Assembly: GCA_008933045.1 (NCBI GenBank)
Contig: WBXJ01000134.1
Location: 1-8,104 of the forward strand
Direction of reading: 5' to 3'
DNA length: 8,104 bases
Source of the DNA: Verrucomicrobiota bacterium
Lineage (GTDB): Bacteria > Verrucomicrobiota > Verrucomicrobiia > Limisphaerales > SXQI01
Below, piece by piece: positions 1 to 6,900 of the stretch. The position numbers and the translations under genes were made by a program. The stretch's first letter is position 1. Each line of letters opens with the position of its first letter. The notes under the pieces are model-generated. The model saw only the letters and a program-made list of their open reading frames with translations. It searched no databases and was not told where the DNA came from.

Positions 1-1925
1 AGCCGAGGCTGGATGAACCCCATGAACGGGGCGATGTTCAATGGTGCGTAACGGCGATGGGTTTCGTTGAGTAATTCTTGATCCACTTTTACCCCATAAT
101 TCTCCACCAAATTCTTCGCTGAACTAAAGTCACCTTCCGATTTTACCCTTTGGATCTCTCGCAATAGTTGGCCGAAAAGGGTTCGCAATTTCTGATAATC
201 GTTAATCTTAAAATACGTTTTACCATCACGTGAGACTCGTTCCACAACCTTGTCTGGTTGACCCTTTTCAAAGGCCCAACTCGCCACCAGTTGCCGGTTG
301 CGCATATGCGCCTCCTCAAGTTGATTGCCCGGTTTGACGCGAAAAAGCTGTGTCATCAGACCATTCATGATGTAGCTGTCATATTGGGCTTTGCCCACAT
401 CGAGCGTCGGCATCACGCCAATCTCCACCAGCTTCGGATCGAGAATGTAATACAATCCCACCAAATCCGCGCGTGCCTCCTCCAGAGTCCCCGCATAATT
501 CTTCAGCGTCTGATCCGTCGTCGCTACTCCGGGATTGATTTGACCCGAGGCATGGCCGATTACTTCGTGCATGTCCGTGTGCAAATCTCCAGAAAGTGGT
601 CCCCATTTTTTCACACGCTCAATGACATCCTCGCCCAGACCGAATTCTTGAATTGCCGGGCTTTTGGCCTTGACATGATTATAAGCCGCAACAATGTTAC
701 CGAGCGAAACCGATTTCGATCCATGCCGTTCGCGGATCCATTCGGCATTCGGCAAGTTGATCCCCACAGGCGTGGCAGGAGCCGCATCTCCAGCTTCACC
801 AATCACCGTGATGACCTTCGCCGAAATACCCGTCACATTTGTTTTCTTATGTGCATCCGCAATTGGCGAATGATCCTCGAACCATTGCGCTTCTTTTGAA
901 ATAGCACCAATTCGCTTCGTCGCTTCCTCATCCCGCATCGAGACCACGGATTCGAAAGAACCTCTTTTTTGTGCCGCATCACCGTAGACTTCGATGAAAC
1001 CGTTGACGACATCGATAGTCGAACCCGTGTCAGAAACCCACGCGATACAATGCGCATCAAAATCGGCAATCTCTCCCGAGCGATAATATTTGATCAACGC
1101 TTGCAGGCTCTTTTTCTGAGCTTCATTCTCAGTAACCTCCACGGCCTTTTCGAGCCAACCCACAATCTTTTCAATGGCTGGACCATACATCCCCCCCACC
1201 TTCCACGTGCGTTCAACGATTTGACCTTTCACCTTGGTGAGCTGTGAATTCAGGCCATAGGACAATCTCGAATTCCCGCTTTCCTTCACTTTGGCTGCGT
1301 AAAATGACTCCACTTCCGCCGCGCTCACTCCGCGATAAAAATTATTCGCCGAACCCTTCACATTGTCCACACCCGCATCGAGATTCACGGTTCTGCGATC
1401 TTTCGTTGCATCGAAAAGGATCGGGGTCAGTTCCTTCACATAATCCTCCATGGACTTGCCTTCCAATGGGAGTGTTCTCAGATCACAACGGCTCAACAGT
1501 TCCTTCAGATAACTTTGAGGAAACTCTGCGAGCATCTTGGCACTGCCGTAATGATGGTGAACACCGTTGGCAAAGAAAACTTGCTTGGCATACGTGACGA
1601 ACCCATCCCAGTTGGTTCCCGTGCGTTCGCCTCGATAGGTTCGCAAAACGGTTTCGAGCGTTTTGCGGACCATAAGGTTATGGCGATACTTTTGATCCCA
1701 GATGATGTCGCGACCTGATAGGCCCGCCTCTGTCAGGTAGTAAGCCAATTTCTTTTTGTCGAGCGGCAGCGCGTCGAAACCAGGCACCTGATAACGCAGG
1801 ATCTGAATGTCGGCAAACCGATCCGCTTTAAATTCGAAGGAGTTCGTAGCAACCGGTTCTTCACCTCGAACCCGAACCGTTACCATCGTCAAAAACACTA
1901 AACCCAATGCAAGTGGAAATCGCAT
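1..1925 (-). CDS. Dipeptidyl-peptidase III (M49 zinc peptidase), exported, 3' end cut by window edge
   Basis: M49 peptidases remove dipeptides from the N-terminus of short peptides using one zinc ion. The reverse-strand frame is open from ATG at 1925 to the window edge, giving 641 codons without a stop. Bacteroides DPP III is about 675 residues, so roughly 35 residues are probably missing. The first M49 motif, HEVIGH, is at residues 453-458 (near position 569), with H453 and H458 as zinc ligands and E454 as the catalytic acid. The second motif, EEARAD, is at 482-487, with E483 as the third ligand. Other family stretches are FADIQILRYQVPGF (about residue 37), GVHHHYG and MRNRQLVASW. The residue after HEVIGH is Ala, where Gly is usual. 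Residues 1-21 form a signal peptide (MRFPLALGLVFLTMV, then VRVRGEE), so the enzyme probably acts in the periplasm and helps in peptide scavenging. No Shine-Dalgarno sequence precedes the start. The gene is divergent from the LOG gene. The family call is firm; the location is inferred. Confidence 0.93.
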   Translation of the reverse strand, partial: MRFPLALGLVFLTMVTVRVRGEEPVATNSFEFKADRFADIQILRYQVPGFDALPLDKKKLAYYLTEAGLSGRDIIWDQKYRHNLMVRKTLETVLRTYRGERTGTNWDGFVTYAKQVFFANGVHHHYGSAKMLAEFPQSYLKELLSRCDLRTLPLEGKSMEDYVKELTPILFDATKDRRTVNLDAGVDNVKGSANNFYRGVSAAEVESFYAAKVKESGNSRLSYGLNSQLTKVKGQIVERTWKVGGMYGPAIEKIVGWLEKAVEVTENEAQKKSLQALIKYYRSGEIADFDAHCIAWVSDTGSTIDVVNGFIEVYGDAAQKRGSFESVVSMRDEEATKRIGAISKEAQWFEDHSPIADAHKKTNVTGISAKVITVIGEAGDAAPATPVGINLPNAEWIRERHGSKSVSLGNIVAAYNHVKAKSPAIQEFGLGEDVIERVKKWGPLSGDLHTDMHEVIGHASGQINPGVATTDQTLKNYAGTLEEARADLVGLYYILDPKLVEIGVMPTLDVGKAQYDSYIMNGLMTQLFRVKPGNQLEEAHMRNRQLVASWAFEKGQPDKVVERVSRDGKTYFKINDYQKLRTLFGQLLREIQRVKSEGDFSSAKNLVENYGVKVDQELLNETHRRYAPLNIAPFMGFIQPR

Positions 1926-1941
1926 AAGCCCAATTATTCAA

Positions 1942-1960
1942 GGTTTTTGCGGGAAAAACC
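1942..1960. repeat. Perfect 7-bp inverted repeat between divergent genes, possible operator
   Basis: The arms GGTTTTT (1942-1948) and AAAAACC (1954-1960) are exact reverse complements around a GCGGG centre. The repeat begins 17 bp upstream of the peptidase start codon and lies about 40 bp upstream of the -35 box of the rightward promoter. It could be a binding site for a regulator of the peptidase gene. It has little GC in the arms and would be a weak RNA hairpin. No known operator consensus is recognised, so the role is speculative. Confidence 0.35.
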
Positions 1961-1999
1961 AGCGCAAACATCTCATCAAAAAGTGCCGCAAAGGAACCA

Positions 2000-2028
2000 T
2001 TGGCATGGGGGGAGTGCTGCGCTATAGT
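2000..2028 (+). promoter_or_regulatory. Sigma-70-type promoter for the LOG / methyltransferase unit
   Basis: TTGGCA at 2000-2005 is followed after exactly 17 bp by TATAGT at 2023-2028. Each hexamer has one mismatch to the TTGACA / TATAAT consensus. Transcription would begin near 2035, leaving a leader of about 15 nt before the ATG at 2050. This leader has no Shine-Dalgarno sequence. The position directly upstream of the first gene of a plus-strand pair supports the call. It assumes a standard housekeeping sigma factor. Confidence 0.65.
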
Positions 2029-2049
2029 TTGCCTCACCGTGTGTGATCC

Positions 2050-2859
2050 ATGAGTACAATCCCATCACCTCCTCTCACCACTCAGGCTCGCTCGCCTAAA
2101 GCCCGAGGCATTATCGCTTTGCAACGGGAGAAAGGCTTTCTTGAGGGACCCCATTCTCGCACTGGAGAACTCATGACGGTGTTTCGGGTGCTTCGAGATT
2201 TTATTCATGGTTTTAGGGGTCTACATTTTGTCGGCCCTTGTGTGACAGTTTTCGGCTCGGCCCGAACGCCAGTCGGCAGCAAGTATTACGAGTTGGCTCG
2301 AGAAATGGGCAGTGCCTTGGCACACCTCGGATTCACGGTGATGACTGGCGGCGGCCCAGGAATCATGGAAGCCGCGAACCGAGGCGCACGTGAAGCGGGC
2401 GGCCCATCCGTGGGTTGCAACATCCAATTGCCTCACGAACAGTACGCCAATCCGTATCTCGATAGTCAGGTGACGATGCACTATTTCTTCGTCCGAAAAA
2501 CTCTCCTGATCAAATACTCCTACGCATTCGTCGTCATGCCCGGAGGTGTCGGAACCATGGATGAACTGTTTGAAGCTCTTACCCTGATTCAAACCAAAAA
2601 GATTGAGAATTTCCCGATCGTGATCATGGGCAAAGCTTATTGGAAGCAGACGCTGGAGATGTTCGACACCATGGTCAAGGAAGGCACCATCAGCCCAGAG
2701 GATCTTGATTTGGTCTTTGCGACCGATTCGGTGGAGGAAGCGATCTCATATATCCGCCTCCGAGCGATCAAGCCGTTTGGATTAAAACCAAAACGCCCAA
2801 AACGATCGGCATGGCTCGGGGAACATGCCTTGAAGTTACCTTCTCATCCTTCCCAGTAA
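2050..2859 (+). CDS. LOG family protein (TIGR00730-like Rossmann fold, possible nucleoside 5'-monophosphate phosphoribohydrolase)
   Basis: This 269-residue protein has the two signatures of the LOG / 'lysine decarboxylase-like' family: GGGPGIMEAANRGA at 100-113 and PGGVGTMDE at 164-172. Family members hydrolyse nucleoside 5'-monophosphates such as cytokinin-type AMP derivatives to release the base, although many bacterial members are uncharacterised. By analogy with LOG enzymes, R149 (in FFVRK) and E172 are the likely catalytic residues. The core starts near VTVFGSAR (65-72). An N-terminal extension of about 60 residues (FLEGPHSRTGEL, then IHGFRGLHFVGP) and a basic C-terminal tail (KPKRPKRSAW) make it longer than the roughly 190-residue minimal LOG. 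ATG 2050 is the first start after an in-frame TGA at 2044. Met42 (ATG 2173) follows GGAG by 5 nt and is an alternative, but it would remove the part of the extension that I recall as conserved in long homologues. No signal peptide is seen, so it should be cytoplasmic. Confidence 0.9.
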   Translation: MSTIPSPPLTTQARSPKARGIIALQREKGFLEGPHSRTGELMTVFRVLRDFIHGFRGLHFVGPCVTVFGSARTPVGSKYYELAREMGSALAHLGFTVMTGGGPGIMEAANRGAREAGGPSVGCNIQLPHEQYANPYLDSQVTMHYFFVRKTLLIKYSYAFVVMPGGVGTMDELFEALTLIQTKKIENFPIVIMGKAYWKQTLEMFDTMVKEGTISPEDLDLVFATDSVEEAISYIRLRAIKPFGLKPKRPKRSAWLGEHALKLPSHPSQ

Positions 2860-2883
2860 ACCAACGTCACTTATCGCACCTCC

Positions 2884-3603
2884 ATGATTCGCCTTTTATT
2901 TGCTCTTCTCAGTTTATCAGTGATCGCGCCACCGGTCTCGGCTCAAGAGTCGCCGCGTTATGTCACAAAAACAATCCATGACCCCAACGGGATTGGTAAG
3001 TTTTACCTCGGTCGCGAAATTGCTCATGTCATGGGGCACCAAGGCGCGGAGTGGTTAGAACGGCCGGAACGTGCGGATGAGGAAAAACCAGATCTGATGG
3101 TGGATGCCCTCGGCCTCAAGCCGAATGATCGCGTCGCAGATATTGGTGCAGGCACAGGTTACATCAGTTGGCGCATGGCCACCAAGGTGGGCACCAACGG
3201 CGTGGTCTACGCGGTAGAGATCCAACAAGAGATGCTCGATCTGTTGAACAAGAATATGGCGAGCCGAGGAGTGAAAACCGTCCAACCCGTCTTGGGCACG
3301 ATCACCGATCCAAAGCTGCCGACCAACACCGTGGATCTCGTCATCATGGTGGATGTGTACCATGAGTTTTCACATCCCTTTGAGATGATGCAGGGAATTG
3401 CGAAAGCGCTTAAGCCCGGAGGTCGCGTTGTGTTTGTGGAGTACCGGGCCGAGGATCAGGCAGTTCCCATCAAAGCCGTCCACAAAATGAGTGTGGCTCA
3501 AGTTAAAAAGGAAGCATCCGTTGTGGGATTAGAGTGGGTAGAAACTAAAAACGTGCTGCCATGGCAGCACATGATTTTTTGCCGGAAACCCTTGCCGAAA
3601 TAG
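2884..3603 (+). CDS. Exported class I SAM-dependent methyltransferase-like protein
   Basis: This 239-residue protein has the class I methyltransferase fold. Motif I is VADIGAGTGY (84-93), an acidic residue follows the next strand (E112 in VYAVEIQQEM), the strand-4 region is VDLVIMVDVYHEFSHP (150-165), and LKPGGRVVFVEY (176-187) is the strand-5 motif. The first 20 residues are a clear signal peptide: MIR, a hydrophobic core LLFALLSLSVIAPP, then VSA before QES. The conserved-looking stretch GREIAHVMGHQGAEWLERP (43-61) precedes the fold and resembles a family I know from planctomycetes and relatives. The substrate is unknown. SAM is normally cytoplasmic, so the export signal raises the question of whether it methylates at all or has another role. 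It starts 24 bp after the LOG stop codon and is probably cotranscribed with it. No Shine-Dalgarno sequence is visible. Its 3' end contains a terminator-like palindrome. Confidence 0.9.
   Translation: MIRLLFALLSLSVIAPPVSAQESPRYVTKTIHDPNGIGKFYLGREIAHVMGHQGAEWLERPERADEEKPDLMVDALGLKPNDRVADIGAGTGYISWRMATKVGTNGVVYAVEIQQEMLDLLNKNMASRGVKTVQPVLGTITDPKLPTNTVDLVIMVDVYHEFSHPFEMMQGIAKALKPGGRVVFVEYRAEDQAVPIKAVHKMSVAQVKKEASVVGLEWVETKNVLPWQHMIFCRKPLPK
3547..3580. terminator. Bidirectional terminator-like palindrome inside the 3' end of the methyltransferase gene
   Basis: GTGCTGCCATGGCAGCAC at 3553-3570 is a perfect 18-bp palindrome. As RNA it gives a 7-bp stem with a CATG loop. On the minus strand it is followed after one base by TTTTT (plus 3547-3551), which fits a terminator for the convergent tRNA-Phe transcript coming from 3715. 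On the plus strand a run of six T (3575-3580) follows after four bases. It lies within codons 224-229 of the methyltransferase gene, so use in the plus direction would remove the stop codon. The minus-strand role is therefore the more likely one. The structure is seen directly; the function is inferred. Confidence 0.5.
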
Positions 3604-3639
3604 CTGAACTCAATTCAATCGAAGGCACCCGCTAAAATG

Positions 3640-3715
3640 TGGTGGCTGGAGCCGGAATTGAACCGGCGACACGTCAATTTTCAGTCGACTGCTCTACCAA
3701 CTGAGCTATCCAGCC
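3640..3715 (-). tRNA. tRNA-Phe (anticodon GAA)
   Basis: Read on the minus strand, the 76-nt gene folds as a full cloverleaf. The acceptor stem GGCTGGA pairs perfectly with TCCAGCC. The D arm is GCTC-AGTTGGTA-GAGC. The anticodon stem GTCGA pairs with TTGAC (one G-T pair) around the loop CTGAAAA, giving anticodon GAA (plus 3680-3682). The variable loop is GTGTC and the T arm is GCCGG-TTCAATT-CCGGC. The discriminator is A and CCA is encoded at 3640-3642. It decodes the UUC and UUU phenylalanine codons. The gene converges on the methyltransferase gene, whose stop codon is 36 bp away, and has no tRNA neighbour in the window. Nothing in the fold looks degenerate. Confidence 0.97.
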
Positions 3716-3735
3716 TCCATCAGAGATGGAACGGG

Positions 3736-3765
3736 TATAGAACCGAGGTAACCCCACTCTGGCAA
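3736..3765 (-). promoter_or_regulatory. Tentative promoter for tRNA-Phe
   Basis: On the minus strand TTGCCA (plus 3765-3760) is a good -35 box. It is followed by a poor -10 candidate TCTATA (plus 3741-3736) after an 18-bp spacer, and then a GC-rich stretch (CCCG) just before the expected start. A GC-rich discriminator is typical of stable-RNA promoters under stringent control. The predicted start near 3728 would give a leader of about 13 nt before the tRNA. The weak -10 match keeps confidence low. Confidence 0.3.
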
Positions 3766-3811
3766 GGCTATTTTGGAGAAAAATGGACCCACAGGCACAA
3801 CTCACTTTATC

Positions 3812-3854
3812 GGGATGGTCCTGCCCCGCGCCCCAACGGGGCGGACGGAATCCC
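3812..3854. repeat. Long imperfect inverted repeat (about 15 bp of stem) in the tRNA / LamG-gene intergenic region
   Basis: The left arm is GGGAT (3812-3816), GTCC (3818-3821) and GCCCCG (3823-3828). The right arm is CGGGGC (3837-3842), GGAC (3843-3846) and ATCCC (3850-3854). These pair over 15 bp with an 8-nt loop, one bulged T and a small 1/3-nt internal loop. An alternative inner pairing is CGCCCC-AAC-GGGGCG. No T-run follows on either strand, so it is not a standard terminator. A REP-like dispersed repeat, a structured RNA or a protein-binding site are all possible. No coding function is seen here. Confidence 0.55.
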
Positions 3855-3864
3855 AGTTAGAAAT

Positions 3865-3895
3865 GAAAAACCCTCTCCTTTTTGGGGAGAGGGTT
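3865..3895 (-). terminator. Rho-independent terminator of the LamG-repeat gene
   Basis: Read on the minus strand, AACCCTCTCC (plus 3895-3886) and GGAGAGGGTT (plus 3878-3869) form a perfect 10-bp stem around a 7-nt loop, CCAAAAA. The last two stem bases open a run of five T (plus 3870-3866). The hairpin begins 15 bp past the stop codon of the large minus-strand gene, which is the usual place for an intrinsic terminator. The hairpin sequence also resembles CCCTCTCC/GGAGAGGG elements that are scattered through many genomes, so it may be a repeat used as a terminator. Confidence 0.8.
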
Positions 3896-3910
3896 GATGT
3901 GAGGTAAGAC

Positions 3911-6900
3911 TTACAGTTTTAGCCGGTAGAACATCGTTGCTGTTGCGCCGATGACTGCTCTGGGTGATTGGGCACCTACGACGTCTGTGTAGGTTCCGTT
4001 GACGGTTTCGGATTGTTGGAGTTGTCCACCATCCCAAACCAATTCGGAGGCTGCCCCGTTCTTCTGGAGCAACAACCCTGCACCGATGAAGCTCAGGTTG
4101 TTCATTCCAGCCACATAAATGGATCCGACTTCAAGAGGAGTCAGTGTCCTTCTCCAGACGCCAAGGTCATCCATGTCGCCTGACCCCGTTTCCTGGTACA
4201 AACCGGTGGGATCTTGACCGATGGTAGCCGCGAGGCCGGTATCAATCGTTTTGGCGGCACCGGTAATGGTGCCCGTGCTTTTGAACGATTTTGCGGGTGA
4301 ACCATCGAGATACGTGACCACTTGCGAATCGCGGTCAAATACGAAGGCTAGATGGTGCCAACCGCCGTCGTTGATACTGCCAATGTCACCATAGATTCGT
4401 GCTCCGTTGGCGGAGCCTTCATCATAGAGAGACATTCCCCAACCTCCGTAGTTGAGTGGGGCGGGATCAGGTTCAGCACCGCTACCGATGCCGTATCCAT
4501 AAGCAGGAGAGAACACGATACCTTGGCCTCCGAGAGAGCCAACAGTCGTTGTAAAGAAGGGTAGATCACCACCGATAAAGTCGGTAGGTAATTTGACCCA
4601 GAACGCGATGCTGAAATCAACGTTGGTCCCGAATTGCAGGTCGGGCCTGACGCCGAGTGAAACGTAGGTTGTGTTGGTCGTTGTGGTTACTCCAGCTGCG
4701 CCAGGCTGACCAAAGTCAGATTTGTAATTCACCGCTTTTCCAATTTTACCGTCCACAAACAGGGCACTCACTGTGTTGCTCGAAGTACCGGTCTGGTTGA
4801 TCGCGATCCCGTCGTTTCCGCGTGCGGTGGTATCCTTCAGGTTGTCCTCAAACGACAGATGGAGAACCAATCCGGAAACGGAAGGAGGCTTTACAGGCGC
4901 AGGTAACACCGTCAGGACGGCGACTGCGCTGTTCGTGGTTCCGGCTGGATTAGTGATGGTGACGGTGTAGCTGCCAGCATCCCCAGCGGTGAGGCCGAAA
5001 AGGGAGTAGGTGGAGCCGTCCGCACCTGCGATAGCAACGCCGTTCCGTCTCCACTGGTAACTAATAGGAACGGTTCCAAAGGAGCCAACCGAGAACGTCG
5101 CACCTAACGTGACGTAATTGACGGCTGCCTTCGGCTGGAAGCTGATCTGCGGTGGCGTATTGGCTCCATAACGGCTTCCATATTGAGTCATCACAGCGGA
5201 CTCGCTGAGAGCGGTGGCATAAATCGCGACCTCGTCAATGCTGCCGTTAAACGTGCCGCCGAACGCAGGCGCGTTGCCCAACCGTTTCGAACCGATGGAA
5301 ACGGCGGAGCTCGATGCTCGCAAACCACCATTTGAAAATGGCCGACCTGCACCACTTCCCGAGAGTTCGCCATTGATGTAAATCCGAAGCTCCGGTGATT
5401 CAGGATTCGATTGATCGTAGACCCCAACAACATGCTGCCATGTCCCGTTCGGTCCCACAGTCGCCTCGGCTGCATAGATTACGCCGGCGCTGCCTCGGGT
5501 GAAGAAGCGATAATTTCCAAAGGCCACGTCGAGAGCGAACTGCTCGTTGGCAGTCGTGCCATCCGCTCCAGTGCCCTTGGCGATCAAGGAGGATTCATCG
5601 GGTTGACCCTCAGCTCCTTTCGCCCAACATTCGAGCGTGAAGCTGACGTTGGTGCCTTCGAAGTTCACTTTAGAACCGCTGATCTGGCCCACATAACTGT
5701 TTTCGCCAGAGAATCCAGCCGCCCGATCCGGATCAATACCGGAATAACCTTCTTGGTTCAGTGTTGTGTTGAAATAGGCGCCGTTGTTCGCCCCTGCATA
5801 ATCGAAGGCGGTGCCGCCGCTGGTCTCCCCCAAGCGCCAATACGCGATCGGTGAATTTGCCATCACCGACGCACTGAACCCTGAAGGCGCAGCACTCACA
5901 GCGAGAACGCCAGAAGCACTCGTGGCGGTTCCAGCCTCGTTGCTGACGACGCAAGTATAGCTTGTGCTACCCTCCTCAGAAGCCACGCCCGCATAGGTCG
6001 TAGAGGTCGCACCTGCGATGTCCACACCGTTGACTTGCCATTGATAGGTTTGAGGTGTGCTGCCTCCGGTCACCACGGAGAAGCTGAAGGGACTGCCCGC
6101 AAAACGAGCCAGCCCGACAGGATTCTGAGTGAACGACGGTGGTGCTGCGATCACAGTCAATGTGACCGAACTAGTGGTCGAACCATAAGCGTTTTTTACC
6201 GTGACCGCATAGGTCGGTGTGCCAACTTGGACATTGCTCAGAACGAGGTCTTTGGTGGTGACTCCTAGCGAAACTCCATCCCGAGTCCACGCGTATTCCA
6301 ACGTCCCGCCACCTTCCGCAACGACCGTTAATGTGGCCGATGCGCCCTTGAACAAGGTGGGCCAAGGTGTGTTCGCAAATCCGTCAGGAGAAGCGATTGG
6401 ACGCGTGATCACTGGGGAAACCTGTGCTGCGTCATAGAGGCTGCTGATTTCGCTTTCTGTAAGAGCAGTCCCGAAAATCGCCGCTTCGTCAATGTTGCCG
6501 CCAAAATAGGTGCTAATGCCGCCTGGACTACTAAAGGGTCCGCCCAAATTGGCTTCGCTTTGTGCCCCAATGGCCCAAGCGTTGGTGGTGACTAAGGCTC
6601 CAATCGCGCTCACCTTGGTGCCTATTTTTTTGCCGTTACGATAGAGTGCCCACTCGGTTCCGTCGTAGGTGCCCGCTAGGAATACCCAGTTGCCGATGTC
6701 GCCTTCGGGCATCGGAACCAAAACCGTGTCATAATTCGCACCATCGGAAACACCAATTTCGTAATGGTTGGTGGTGCCATAGCCCGATCCTGCGAGGTCG
6801 GTGCCTCGGGAAATTCGGAGAAATGTTTCCGCATACGTATCATCCCATCCACGGACGATGATATCTCGGAAAAAGTTTTTAACGGTCGGTTTGACCCAGG

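Noticed and set aside
258..899. 213-codon open frame on the plus strand
   Set aside because: It is the antisense reading of the M49 peptidase gene, whose zinc motifs fall in the same interval.
1807..2046. Possible small plus-strand gene ending just before the LOG gene
   Set aside because: It overlaps the peptidase signal-peptide region in antisense and the promoter region, and the product has no recognisable feature.
3637..3897. 86-codon open frame spanning the tRNA and the intergenic hairpins
   Set aside because: It reads through tRNA-Phe, a tentative promoter and two hairpins, so coding use is very unlikely.
3904..3914. GTAAG-A-CTTAC inverted repeat at the stop codon of the LamG gene
   Set aside because: A 5-bp arm is expected by chance, and the strong terminator just downstream already explains the region.
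5411..5854. 147-codon open frame on the plus strand
   Set aside because: It lies wholly antisense to the LamG-repeat gene, whose frame shows clear domains. The translated product has no recognisable motif.
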